Shown here: positions 1 to 7,744 of the stretch, piece by piece
Layout: each line of letters begins with the position of its first letter
How positions within the stretch are numbered: position 1 is the stretch's first letter
Origin: Deltaproteobacteria bacterium
GTDB lineage: Bacteria; Desulfobacterota; DSM-4660; Desulfatiglandales; B25-G16
DNA: 14,147 nucleotides
NCBI GenBank assembly: GCA_018400255.1
Contig: JAGYMO010000238.1
Span: 1 to 14,147 of the forward strand
Reading direction: 5' to 3'
Notes under the pieces: model-generated
What the model was told of the DNA's origin: nothing
The model's input: the letters and a program-made list of their open reading frames with translations, nothing else
The model's database searches: none
Program-made: the position numbers and the translations under genes

Positions 1-48
1 CTTGAGGTGGCCAAGAAGGAGGAGGAGATGCGAAGAGGGGGGAGGTAG
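1..48 (+). CDS. Possible 3' end of a gene entering from the left edge
   Basis: Frame 1 is open from the window edge and ends at a TAG at 46-48. It gives a 15-residue, strongly charged tail (LEVAKKEEEMRRGGR) that would suit the C-terminus of a soluble protein. Frame 2 is also open, up to a stop near 171, but its translation is tyrosine- and tryptophan-rich and less protein-like. There is too little sequence to name a product or to be certain that the region is coding. Confidence 0.25.
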   Translation, partial: LEVAKKEEEMRRGGR

Positions 49-349
49 AAAGGTAGCTACCATTGTCAGTATTCATGAGGATGGATTTTTGGGGCGCTTT
101 CGTTGCATTTATGTTTATTACTATCAGTGGAATGATCGAAGGCCCTATCTTCTAGTCTGCTGGTACCTTTGAATTTTATCAAGAAAGAAAGGGCTTATTA
201 CGCCAGGCAATCTCTTAGCGAAGGTTGTTTTCTTAAGGAAACAATTAAACCCATTTAACGCTCGAAAGCTCGGCTGATTTTGCCGGCAGCTATTTTCGAT
301 TTCAGATCGATATGGGATAGCAGCGATTTTAACAATACACACGACGATT
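49..349. other. Intergenic region, no gene recognised
   Basis: This stretch lies between the possible plus-strand gene end at 48 and the stop codon of the minus-strand phosphomannomutase gene at 350. An open frame exists on the minus strand (145-342), but it has no recognisable motif and an unremarkable composition. It lies downstream of the manC-manB operon without a convincing ribosome-binding site. I see no convincing intrinsic terminator, RNA gene or repeat here, apart from a short palindrome GGTAGCTACC near 52-61. Confidence 0.4.
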
Positions 350-1693
350 TTACATTAATGAATTAATATTATCTTGCATAATATTTTGAATCTCATTAAG
401 CCTTTCCTTTGACTGGGCCTCGAATCGGAGAACAAGTGCGGGTTGGGTGTTAGATGCCCTGACAAGCCCCCACCCATCATCGAACACAACCCTTACCCCA
501 TCCACGTCTATTATTGTATATTTATTCTTAAGCTTATTTTTCAGTCTTTCTACAACATCAAATTTTATAGCATCAGCGCATTCAAGCCTGATTTCAGGTG
601 TTGCAAAGGAAGGGGGTACATCTGACAGCAGCTGTTCGATTGTTTTCCCTGTATTTGACAGTATTTCTAAAAGCCTGCAAGACGCATAGATGGCGTCGTC
701 ATAACCGAAATAGCGATCGGCAAAGAACATATGACCGCTCATTTCTCCTGCAAGCAGGGCTCCTGTCTCCTTCATCTTATTTTTTATCAATGAATGGCCT
801 GTTTTCCACATAATGGCATTTCCACCATGGGTTTCAATATCCTTGTACATCCTGTCCGAGCACTTAACCTCGGATATTATGGTTGCCCCCGGGTTTTTGC
901 TCAGTATATCCCGTGCAAAGAGGAGCAAGAGCATATCTCCAAATATGATATTCCCAGAGCCATCTACTACACCAATTCTGTCTCCATCCCCGTCAACTCC
1001 AATGCCAAGGATTAGGTTATTTTTTTTCACCACCTGAATAAGATCTTTCATATTTTCAAGAACAGTTGGGTCTGGCTCATGGTTTGGAAAGTTGCCATCC
1101 ATATCGCAATAAAGATCATAAACCTCACAGCCGAGAGATTGTAAGATTTTTATTCCTGCAGGGCCACCTGTGCCGTTTCCTGCATCAAAACCGATTCTCA
1201 TTCCAGGTTTTGTCTTTATGCCTTTAAGCACGGTGTTTTCGTATGTTTCAAGGATTTCGTATGTCGATTGTTCGCCCTTTCCCTTTATGAACTCACCTTT
1301 CTCGATAATTCTTCTTATTTTTTGAATTTCATCCCCATAGATAGTGTCAAAGCCGCTGCATATCTTAAAGCCATTGTAGTTGGGCGGATTGTGGCTGGCA
1401 GTTATCATAATTCCACCATCGGCCTTCAGATGACGCAAGGCGAAGTACAGTGTTGGCGTAGGGCATATGCCAACGTCTATGACATTACAGCCTGAAGAAA
1501 TAAGGCCATCTGTCAGGCTGTCTTTTATCATGGGCGAGGTTAACCTGCAGTCCCTGCCAAGGACAATGTTTTTTTCTCCCAGTTCATTAAAATAGGTTCC
1601 AAAGCCTTTACCTATGGTGAGAAAATCATCTTCATTGATATCTTCACCTATAATTCCCCTGATATCGTATTCTCTGTAAATTTCTGAGTTCAT
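350..1693 (-). CDS. manB: Phosphomannomutase/phosphoglucomutase (ManB/AlgC-type)
   Basis: This 447-aa alpha-D-phosphohexomutase should interconvert mannose-6-phosphate and mannose-1-phosphate, and possibly the glucose pair, in the cytoplasm. It feeds the ManC product next door. Visible family features, in order: the N-terminal YREYDIRG; the catalytic phosphoserine loop TASHNPPNYNGFK (Ser about residue 100); the Mg-binding loop DGDGDR (about 234-239); the sugar-binding loop GEMSGHMFF (about 316-324); and the C-terminal phosphate-binding RASNTQP (about 412-418). The length is normal for the bacterial PMM/PGM family, so the enzyme looks intact. ATG is preceded by GGAG at about 8 nt. The gene follows manC by 23 nt, so it is probably the last gene of the operon. 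Sugar specificity cannot be settled from sequence alone; the ManC neighbour favours mannose. Confidence 0.93.
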   Translation of the reverse strand: MNSEIYREYDIRGIIGEDINEDDFLTIGKGFGTYFNELGEKNIVLGRDCRLTSPMIKDSLTDGLISSGCNVIDVGICPTPTLYFALRHLKADGGIMITASHNPPNYNGFKICSGFDTIYGDEIQKIRRIIEKGEFIKGKGEQSTYEILETYENTVLKGIKTKPGMRIGFDAGNGTGGPAGIKILQSLGCEVYDLYCDMDGNFPNHEPDPTVLENMKDLIQVVKKNNLILGIGVDGDGDRIGVVDGSGNIIFGDMLLLLFARDILSKNPGATIISEVKCSDRMYKDIETHGGNAIMWKTGHSLIKNKMKETGALLAGEMSGHMFFADRYFGYDDAIYASCRLLEILSNTGKTIEQLLSDVPPSFATPEIRLECADAIKFDVVERLKNKLKNKYTIIDVDGVRVVFDDGWGLVRASNTQPALVLRFEAQSKERLNEIQNIMQDNINSLM

Positions 1694-1716
1694 AATCTTG
1701 TCTCCGTTGCGTTTTT

Positions 1717-2805
1717 TTATAAGATTTGATCTCTGCCTTGTTGTTTTAAAAGGTCAACGAGTTTTTTGACGTCCTGGGATCTCTCCTTTTTGCATACCAT
1801 AAGGACATCATCCTCTTCTATTACGATCAAATCCTCAACACCTAAAAGTGCGACTGGTTTTTTTGGGCTATACACAATACATTTTGTAGAATCAAGATTT
1901 ATAATTTCTCCAATAAAGGCATTGTCTTTATTGTCTGTTGACCAATATTGAGCCGCGGAGGGCCATGAGCCTACATCATTCCAGGCAAAGGTTCCTCTCG
2001 CCATGAGAACATTTTTTGATTTTTCCATCACGCCGTAGTCTATGGATATGGATTCCATATCCTGATAGCAGCTTTTTATTGTGTCCGCCTCATTTTTTGA
2101 GCCAAGAGAGAACTTTATCTTCATAAGGCATGCGTAGTTATGGCTCATGTGTGTTTTAATTTCTTGAATTATGGTCGATGTCTTTGCTATAAAGATACCG
2201 CTGTTCCAAAAGAAATTACCGCTTTTTATAAAAGACCTGGCAGTAGTTAAATCAGGCTTTTCGTGAAAAGACCTTACGGAGAATATAGTGTTATTGTCTC
2301 GTATCTTGTCAGTCTCTATATAGCCATATCCAGTCTCAGGCCCCTTGGGCTGTATGCCTATTGTTAGAATAAAACTGCCCTTTGATGCCTTGGAAACACC
2401 TGCACTTATCGTACGATAAAAACTATCACTATCTTTTATGTAGTGATCTGCGGGCAATATAACGACAACAGAATTAGGATCCGACCCCTCAATATAAAGC
2501 GAGGAAAGACCAATAGCAGGCGCAGTGTTTTTTCCAAATGGTTCAATTAAAATATTCTCATATGGTATTTCGGGGGTAACTTTTCTGATTGCATCTGCCT
2601 GGGCCTCAGTAGTAATTATGTAAATTCTGTTAAAAGAAATGATTTCTTTTATAAGGTTAACGGTTTTTTTTAGTAATATCTCATCTCCTGTAATATCCAG
2701 AAGTTGCTTTGGCCTATTTTTCCTGCTTCTTGGCCAGAATCTTGTGCCACTACCACCAGCCATTATAAGCGCGTAAACAGTATCTCCCAATAATAGCCTT
2801 TCCAT
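1717..2805 (-). CDS. manC: Mannose-1-phosphate guanylyltransferase
   Basis: This 362-aa nucleotidyltransferase makes GDP-mannose from GTP and mannose-1-phosphate. The N-terminal signature ALIMAGGSGTRFWPRSR with RPKQ (about residues 12-34) is the nucleotide-binding loop. Further family motifs follow: EPFGKNTAPAIGL, ILPADHYI, GPETGYGYIE, FHEKPDL, FWNSGIFIA, DYGVMEKS and FAWNDVGSWPS. The protein stops after the nucleotidyltransferase domain and its short C-terminal part. It lacks the cupin phosphomannose isomerase domain of the roughly 470-aa bifunctional type II enzymes, so fructose-6-phosphate isomerisation must come from elsewhere. The start lies 3 nt past the radical SAM stop codon, which implies translational coupling. 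With ManB it forms a GDP-mannose module, probably for surface polysaccharide or LPS. Confidence 0.93.
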   Translation of the reverse strand: MERLLLGDTVYALIMAGGSGTRFWPRSRKNRPKQLLDITGDEILLKKTVNLIKEIISFNRIYIITTEAQADAIRKVTPEIPYENILIEPFGKNTAPAIGLSSLYIEGSDPNSVVVILPADHYIKDSDSFYRTISAGVSKASKGSFILTIGIQPKGPETGYGYIETDKIRDNNTIFSVRSFHEKPDLTTARSFIKSGNFFWNSGIFIAKTSTIIQEIKTHMSHNYACLMKIKFSLGSKNEADTIKSCYQDMESISIDYGVMEKSKNVLMARGTFAWNDVGSWPSAAQYWSTDNKDNAFIGEIINLDSTKCIVYSPKKPVALLGVEDLIVIEEDDVLMVCKKERSQDVKKLVDLLKQQGRDQIL

Positions 2806-2808
2806 TGC

Positions 2809-3705
2809 CTATAATGCCCTCATCCATTCGTCCCTGAGATTTAGCTGTCCCTCAAGGGCCATATCAATTAAATTAAGGGTCTGATCCTTGTCTTGTGGCA
2901 GCCTTGCCTTGATCGGCAGGTAATTTGAGGCGTGGTTGGAAAAGAAAAGGCCGCTTGTTATATTAGTAGAGGCAATCATTTCCCTTAACTCCATAATCAT
3001 TCCACGGCTATCGGGCAGCTCAAATTTTCCTGTATGAAGATTTTCTGCCAGAGGCGTTCCAGGGATTAACATTAGTGTTAAGGCGCCGATATAGTCAGGG
3101 TCCAGCGCGGAGAGTAACTTTCCAGTTTCTCTTGCATGGATAAGAGATCTCTCTTTTCCTGCTATGCCTAAAAGAACTGTGACGGAAAGCTTTATTCCCG
3201 CTGCCATAGCCTTTCTGCCCATGTCAATAATCTTCTGTGAGTTTGCGCCTTTCCTTATGGCTACCAATGTCTGATCATCGCCGGTTTCAACACCCATATA
3301 AATTATCCCCAGGCCCATTCTCTTCAATTCTGCTAATTCTTCCTCCTTTTTCAAATGTATGCCCTTGGTGTTGGCGTAAATACCTATTCGGTTGACCCAG
3401 GGGAGATGTTTGTTTATCTGTTCAAAAATCCATCTTAAACGCGGAAATGGTATGATAAGGGCGTCACCGTCCATTATAAAAAGTCGATTTTGGTTTTTCA
3501 TATAGCGGGACGCAAAGAGTATATCGCTGAGGATAATTTCGTTTTCTTTTATTCGAAATCTTTTATCCTTGTAAGTTCCACAGAAGGTGCATTTGTTATG
3601 AGAGCAACCAACTGTTGCCTGAAGCAGAATGCTTGTCGCTTCGCTTGGCGGCCTTATGCAAATGCCCTCGTAGTGCATTCCATTTTCATTCTTGATTAAA
3701 TTCAT
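2809..3705 (-). CDS. Radical SAM protein, function unassigned
   Basis: A 298-aa radical SAM enzyme of the Elp3/MiaB/NifB-like superfamily. The iron-sulfur cluster motif is visible as GCSHNKCTFCGTYKD near residue 33. The spacing is C-x4-C-x2-C rather than the textbook C-x3-C-x2-C, a spacing I recall from a family of uncharacterised small radical SAM proteins. The SAM-binding region includes YMGVETGDDQTL. The C-terminal SGLFFSNHASNYLPIKARLP is a further conserved-looking block. There is no B12-binding, TRAM or SPASM domain. The ATG follows AAGGA/AAAGG-type sequence. It is the first gene of the operon with manC and manB (3-nt gap to manC), but no substrate can be inferred from that. Confidence 0.82.
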   Translation of the reverse strand: MNLIKNENGMHYEGICIRPPSEATSILLQATVGCSHNKCTFCGTYKDKRFRIKENEIILSDILFASRYMKNQNRLFIMDGDALIIPFPRLRWIFEQINKHLPWVNRIGIYANTKGIHLKKEEELAELKRMGLGIIYMGVETGDDQTLVAIRKGANSQKIIDMGRKAMAAGIKLSVTVLLGIAGKERSLIHARETGKLLSALDPDYIGALTLMLIPGTPLAENLHTGKFELPDSRGMIMELREMIASTNITSGLFFSNHASNYLPIKARLPQDKDQTLNLIDMALEGQLNLRDEWMRAL

Positions 3706-4012
3706 CTTTAACCTTTATTTCCTTTGTAGTTATGCAGTTTAAACCTGTTTTTTGAAAAAATAACCAACAATAATACTATAATAATAACACTATTTTTCAT
3801 ATTTTCCAGCCATTTTCCATTACCTTGTTGATTATTTTCTAATTATATTGAATTACCTATCCGATATAGTATTGTGAAAGTTTTGTATCATTCGAACCTA
3901 ATCAAATACTATAAAATTTTTGCAATTGTCTTTAACCTGAATAATATGTATAGTAACATCAATAAAATTTTTGATTATTAATCCAAGCGCTTAAACCATG
4001 AATAGGTAAAAT
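3706..4012. other. Divergent intergenic promoter region
   Basis: This very AT-rich gap separates the minus-strand radical SAM-manC-manB operon from the plus-strand pilT-like operon, so it must hold promoters for both. I find no coding frame, RNA gene or strong hairpin. The best plus-strand promoter candidate is listed separately. No convincing minus-strand -10/-35 pair could be picked out by eye. Confidence 0.6.
3926..3954 (+). promoter_or_regulatory. Candidate sigma70 promoter for the pilT-like operon
   Basis: TTGTCT (3926-3931) and TATAGT (3949-3954) are separated by 17 nt and match the vegetative consensus at 4/6 and 5/6 positions. They lie about 58 nt upstream of the ATG at 4013. In so AT-rich a region chance matches are common, so this is only the best candidate. 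Confidence 0.35.
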
Positions 4013-5095
4013 ATGGCCCAGATTGACGCCTTTTTTAAGTTAATGAATGAGTTAGGAGCCTCAGACCTCCACCTTGCTGCTGGGCAGAAGCCAGCATTGA
4101 GGATACGGGGAGAGCTTGAAAGGGTAAAGTACAATGTGCTGGATGATGATACGTTAAGGACTATGCTTTATGAAATAGCCCCGGAACATAAAACAAAGAT
4201 ATTTGAGGAGACGGGGGATGTTGATTTTGCATACGAGATACCAAATCTTGCCAGGTATAGGGCAAATTTCTTCAGACAGAAAAACGGTGTTGGTGCCGTA
4301 TTTAGGGAGATACCTGACAGGATTCAGACATGTGAAGAATTAGGGCTTCCTCCTGTAATAAAAAAGTTAGCCTCTTTGCCAAGGGGCCTGGTCCTTGTGA
4401 CTGGCCCTACAGGCAGTGGAAAGTCAACTACCCTTGCCGCGATAATTGATGAGGCAAATAATACCAGGAAAGACCATATAATTACTATTGAAGATCCTAT
4501 TGAGTTTGTTCATCAAAGCAGGCAGGCAGTCATAAACCATCGAGAAATTGGTATTCACACAAAATCATTTGCAGCGGCACTTAGGGGAGCCCTTCGAGAA
4601 GACCCTGATATCATTTTAGTCGGGGAGATGAGAGACCTGGAAACAATCTCGCTCGCTATAGAGGCCTCCTCAACCGGCCACCTTGTTTTTGCAACATTAC
4701 ATACATCATCTGCGGCAAAAACCATTGATAGGGTTATAGATGTTTTTCCTATGGAACAGCAGGAGCAGGTTAGAAGCACATTATCTGATGGGATACGGGC
4801 GGTAATTGCACAGAATCTATTCAAAAGGGCGGACAGAAAGGGCATGGTCGCTGCCCTTGAGATTATGATTGCCACACCAGCAATAAGAAATCTAATTCGT
4901 GAAAAAAAGACCTTTCAAATCCCGTCAGCTATCCAGACGGGAAAGAAGTACGGCATGATGTCATTAGATGATGCTATCATGGATCATTTAACACATAGAA
5001 GGATAAGCGCTGATGCCGCATATGCAAAATGTAACGACAAAGCAAAATTTACGGCTTTCCTCAAGAGGCCCCCAACTGATTTTACAGAGGCATAA
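4013..5095 (+). CDS. pilT: Type IV pilus retraction ATPase, PilT family
   Basis: A 360-aa hexameric secretion-superfamily ATPase predicted to power pilus retraction from the cytoplasmic base of the type IV pilus. The N-terminal PAS-like region carries GASDLHLAAGQKPALRIRGEL, typical of PilT. The Walker A motif GPTGSGKST is at about 131-139, the Asp box IITIEDPIEF at about 157-165, Walker B DIILVGEMRD at about 199-208, and the His box TGHLVFATLHT at about 221-231. The C-terminal helix has GMMSLDDAIMDHL in place of the usual GMQSMDQ. The catalytic set is complete. It is followed after 17 nt by a second family member. No pilB, pilC or pilin gene is in the window, so assignment to twitching rather than another PilT-driven process is by family only. 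The upstream AGGT is a weak ribosome-binding site. Confidence 0.88.
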   Translation: MAQIDAFFKLMNELGASDLHLAAGQKPALRIRGELERVKYNVLDDDTLRTMLYEIAPEHKTKIFEETGDVDFAYEIPNLARYRANFFRQKNGVGAVFREIPDRIQTCEELGLPPVIKKLASLPRGLVLVTGPTGSGKSTTLAAIIDEANNTRKDHIITIEDPIEFVHQSRQAVINHREIGIHTKSFAAALRGALREDPDIILVGEMRDLETISLAIEASSTGHLVFATLHTSSAAKTIDRVIDVFPMEQQEQVRSTLSDGIRAVIAQNLFKRADRKGMVAALEIMIATPAIRNLIREKKTFQIPSAIQTGKKYGMMSLDDAIMDHLTHRRISADAAYAKCNDKAKFTAFLKRPPTDFTEA

Positions 5096-5112
5096 AACGT
5101 AGGTTTGTAAAG

Positions 5113-6288
5113 ATGAAAAAGCAGCAGATAGAGTTAATTATAGGAAAGATGCTGGAATCTCATGATGATATCTCGGATTTAAATCTAACTGTAGATAAGC
5201 CTCTTCAGGTAGGATCTTCGGGAGAATTACAGCCCGTATATACTGAACCCCGTGTTGATCAGCTAACACCCTTTCAGACGGAAATATTTGCCCTGAATTT
5301 GATTGATAACGACAGGAGGCTAACCAAAACCCTTTTGACAGAGGGGTCATGTGATTTATCTTATCAGCTTGCTGGGAGAGCACGCTTCAGGGTCAATGTG
5401 TTTTCCCAAAAGGGGTGCTTTTCTGTGGTAATGAGGCAGCTGTCTAACAGGGTTCCTACCATCAAAGAGATGGATCTCCCCCCCGCTTTTTATAAAATGG
5501 CAGGAATATTAAACGGAATAATTCTTGTCACAGGAGCTACGGGTAGCGGGAAAAGCACATCCCTTGCAGCCTTTTTAAATGAGATAAATGAAAAAAAGTC
5601 AGTCCATGTAATTACCCTGGAGGATCCCGTAGAGTTTGTGCATTCACAGAGAAAGTCTACTTTTAACCAGAGAGAGCTGGGGGTTGATTTTGATAAATTT
5701 TATACAGGGTTGCGGGCATCTTTGCGGCAAGCACCAAATGTAATTCTGGTTGGAGAGATAAGAGATAGAGAGACGGTTGAAATTGGCCTCTCTGCAGCCG
5801 AGACAGGTCACCTTGTATTGAGTACACTACATACGGTTGATGCAGGGCAGACCATAAATAGGATTATCGGTATGTTTAGCAAGGAGGAGGAAAGGCAGGT
5901 AAGAATAAGGCTTGCTGACACTATGAGGTGGATAGTTTGCCAAAGGCTTTTACCGAAAACAGGAGGGGGGCGTGTTGCGGCATTTGAGATATTGGGGTCA
6001 AATTTGAGGGTAAAGGATTTGATTCTAAATGGCGAGACAGAGGAGAACACATTTTATGATATTATGGCAGACAGTGAGCCATTTGGAATGATGACGTTTG
6101 ATCGTAGCATAGCCGAGCACTATAAGAACGGCCTGGTTGATGCTGATACGGCTCTTGCGTATGCGTCGCGTAGAGCAGTTGTAGGTAGACTGATAGATTC
6201 GGTCAAGGCGTCAAGAGGGGAAAAGACAACAACCATAGAAGGTCTTTCAATGGAAAAAGAAGAGACCTTTGATGACTATATAAGATAA
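5113..6288 (+). CDS. Second PilT/PilU-family pilus retraction ATPase
   Basis: A 391-aa paralogue of the preceding gene, probably working with it in pilus retraction, as PilU does with PilT. The N-terminal segment DISDLNLTVDKPLQVGSSGEL corresponds to the PilT N-domain. Walker A GATGSGKST is at about 141-149, the Asp box VITLEDPVEF at about 166-175, Walker B NVILVGEIRD at about 209-218, and the His box TGHLVLSTLHT at about 231-241. The C-terminal part has FGMMTFDRSIAEHYKNGLV, followed by an acidic tail of about 40 residues that the first paralogue lacks. The two proteins are clearly diverged, so this is an old duplication or a distinct subfamily. It is probably co-transcribed with the upstream gene. 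PilU is a reasonable label, but the subfamily was not tested. Confidence 0.85.
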   Translation: MKKQQIELIIGKMLESHDDISDLNLTVDKPLQVGSSGELQPVYTEPRVDQLTPFQTEIFALNLIDNDRRLTKTLLTEGSCDLSYQLAGRARFRVNVFSQKGCFSVVMRQLSNRVPTIKEMDLPPAFYKMAGILNGIILVTGATGSGKSTSLAAFLNEINEKKSVHVITLEDPVEFVHSQRKSTFNQRELGVDFDKFYTGLRASLRQAPNVILVGEIRDRETVEIGLSAAETGHLVLSTLHTVDAGQTINRIIGMFSKEEERQVRIRLADTMRWIVCQRLLPKTGGGRVAAFEILGSNLRVKDLILNGETEENTFYDIMADSEPFGMMTFDRSIAEHYKNGLVDADTALAYASRRAVVGRLIDSVKASRGEKTTTIEGLSMEKEETFDDYIR

Positions 6289-6436
6289 ACAGAGATTAAA
6301 AGACATTCTTCTGTTCTTATTATTCCTTTAAGGGCAGATTTGATCATTTGGCCTCGGTTATAGAAACCTAAAAGATCTTTAACGTTGAGATGAAATAGTA
6401 TTTTTAGCCTTAGCAAAACTTTTTATGGAGAATAGC

Positions 6437-7090
6437 GTGGACATTGTTTGCAGCTCATGCGGGTCGAAATTTAAAATAAGAGATCAAAAACTGCCTGTAA
6501 ACCAGATAGTAAAAATTACATGCCCAAAATGCAAACACAAGATAACGATAGATACCAGGGGGCATGCAGACCAGGCAAATGTGGAAGAGAAAGGGGCCGG
6601 CAGAAAGGCTTTACCCGGTTATGATGATTTTGCCAGCCCCCTTGGTTTTATGGAAGGGGGAATAAGATTGGCCCTTATATTAGATGACAATGATATGCAT
6701 AAGGTGGATATCGATTTGGCTATTAATGAGTTGGCATATAAACCCATTTCCGCCTCATCTAATCCAGAGGCAATGGAAAAGCTTCTCCTTCATCATTTTG
6801 ATTTGATAATCCTTTCCGAGGGGTTCGATGGAAAAGGCATTGAAAACAGCCCCATTAACAAACACCTGAATAAACTTTCAATGAGCACACGAAGGCAGAT
6901 GTTTTTGGTCCTTTTAGGTGATCAATTTAATACAATGGACAATATGATGGCCTTTGCAGCGAGCGCTAATCTTGTGGTAAACCCGAGTGATTTGCCCGAC
7001 CTGACCCTGATACTTAAAAAGGCGATGAACGATAATAATCAATTTTACAAAGTTTTTACTGATACTTTACGAGAGATTGGTAAGATATAA
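6437..7090 (+). CDS. MJ0042-type zinc-ribbon protein with degenerate receiver-like domain
   Basis: The protein has 217 aa from the GTG at 6437. This start is preferred because GGAG lies 6 nt upstream and because members of this family usually begin directly before the first CxxC. An in-frame ATG at 6425 has no ribosome-binding site. The N-terminus carries the finger CSSCGSKFKI...ITCPKCKHKI (Cys about 5, 8, 29, 32), the MJ0042/zinc-ribbon pattern. After a linker, about residues 70-210 resemble a response-regulator receiver fold: an acidic pair after a beta strand (ALILDDND) and a DLIIL strand. The usual phospho-acceptor Asp is Ser or Glu (LSEGF), and the conserved Lys position reads NPSD. It is therefore probably a non-phosphorylated interaction domain. 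It follows the PilT-like genes by about 150 nt, and a link to pilus control is inference only. Confidence 0.7.
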   Translation: MDIVCSSCGSKFKIRDQKLPVNQIVKITCPKCKHKITIDTRGHADQANVEEKGAGRKALPGYDDFASPLGFMEGGIRLALILDDNDMHKVDIDLAINELAYKPISASSNPEAMEKLLLHHFDLIILSEGFDGKGIENSPINKHLNKLSMSTRRQMFLVLLGDQFNTMDNMMAFAASANLVVNPSDLPDLTLILKKAMNDNNQFYKVFTDTLREIGKI

Positions 7091-7139
7091 ACAATATTAT
7101 ATATATACAGAGGCAATATCAAAGGCCATTACGGAGGGC

Positions 7140-7201
7140 TGACAACATAATAGACGTACAATTTTTTAGCAAACAAAAGAAAATACATTGACAACATAAT
7201 A
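7140..7201 (+). repeat. 13-bp direct repeat pair upstream of the riboswitches
   Basis: TGACAACATAATA occurs exactly at 7140-7152 and again at 7189-7201, 49 bp apart. The second copy overlaps the candidate -35 box. It could be a regulator binding site or a small duplication. In AT-rich DNA a 13-bp exact repeat this close is suggestive, not proof. Confidence 0.35.
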
Positions 7202-7216
7202 ATTATTTGATAGTAG
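7188..7216 (+). promoter_or_regulatory. Candidate promoter of the corrinoid operon
   Basis: A perfect -35 box TTGACA (7188-7193) is followed after 17 nt by a poor -10 TAGTAG (7211-7216), or after 15 nt by GATAGT (7209-7214). Transcription would start near 7220, about 10 nt before the first paired base of riboswitch 1. That is the expected arrangement for a leader of this type. Confidence 0.5.
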
Positions 7217-7229
7217 CTAATGAAAAATA

Positions 7230-7450
7230 ATGCTTCAAGCTAAGGGAAAGCGGTGAAAGACCGCTGCAGAAGATTGCTGCTGTAATCCCAGTTGTGCTTA
7301 GTGTTGGCAGAACAAATATCTTACAAACAGACTCTAATTTAGGGTTAAAGCCACTGTCTCTTTTTCGGGACGGGAAGGTGAGTTTGTGAGTGGGAGAGCC
7401 AGAAAACCTATTGAGGCATGCTTTTTTGTTTCCCGATCTGGAAATCAAAG
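7230..7450 (+). ncRNA. Cobalamin riboswitch 1 (aptamer with P13)
   Basis: The aptamer closes with P1, ATGCTTCAA (7230-7238) pairing with TTGAGGCAT (7411-7419), nine pairs with one G-U. Conserved cobalamin-aptamer blocks follow in order: GGGAAAGCGGTGAAA (7244-7258), the CTGCTGTAATCCC segment ending at 7289, GCCACTG (7350-7356), GGGAAGG (7372-7378), and the B12 box GAGCCAGAAAACCT (7396-7409). After P1, hairpin P13 (7429-7444) presents the loop CGATCT (7434-7439). That loop is complementary, with one G-U, to AGATTG (7271-7276) in L5, so the kissing-loop element is present. A strong terminator follows at 7472-7509, so control is by termination when cobalamin is bound. Confidence 0.93.
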
Positions 7451-7471
7451 CAAATCGTTAGAAATTACATG

Positions 7472-7509
7472 CCGATTTCCTTATGATGATTAGGGAAATC
7501 GGTTTTTTT
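7472..7509 (+). terminator. Intrinsic terminator of riboswitch 1
   Basis: CCGATTTCC (7472-7480) pairs perfectly with GGAAATCGG (7494-7502) and is followed by seven T (7503-7509). The 5' arm GATTTCC (7474-7480) is also fully complementary to GGAAATC (7440-7446), the 3' arm of the riboswitch P13 hairpin. This gives a direct antiterminator alternative when P13 is not held by the kissing loop. Confidence 0.9.
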
Positions 7510-7514
7510 ATATG

Positions 7515-7722
7515 AGTGTTCCTTGACTGAAACAGGGAAAGCGGTGAAAGGCCGCTGCAGAAGACTGCTGCTGTAATCCCCTGCTCTCTTAAACGGGAGG
7601 AGAAATCCTCTTAGCAATTATTTGTCACTGTTCTGTTAGATCGGAATGGGAAGGCAGCTAAGAAGGAGGGAGAGCCAGAAAACCTGTAAGGAATATTCCT
7701 CTGTATTCTCCGGTCTGAGAAT
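7515..7722 (+). ncRNA. Cobalamin riboswitch 2 (aptamer with P13)
   Basis: A second complete aptamer begins 6 nt after the first terminator's T-run. P1 pairs 7515-7524 with 7688-7697 (ten pairs, two G-U). The core at 7534-7580 is a near copy of 7243-7289 (47 nt, two differences). GTCACTG (7624-7630), GGGAAGG (7648-7654) and the B12 box GAGCCAGAAAACCT (7672-7685) follow. P13 is ATTCTC/GAGAAT (7705-7710/7717-7722) with loop CGGTCT (7711-7716), complementary to L5 AGACTG (7562-7567). There is no room for a separate promoter between the two aptamers, so this one is reached only by readthrough of terminator 1. Confidence 0.93.
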
Positions 7723-7744
7723 GGAAGCCTATAATTTATTTCAT

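Noticed and set aside
145..342. 65-codon open frame on the minus strand downstream of the phosphomannomutase gene
   Set aside because: No recognisable motif, no convincing ribosome-binding site and a composition like translated non-coding DNA.
4555..4875. 106-codon minus-strand frame inside the first PilT-like gene
   Set aside because: It lies antisense within a clearly coding ATPase gene and has no motif of its own.
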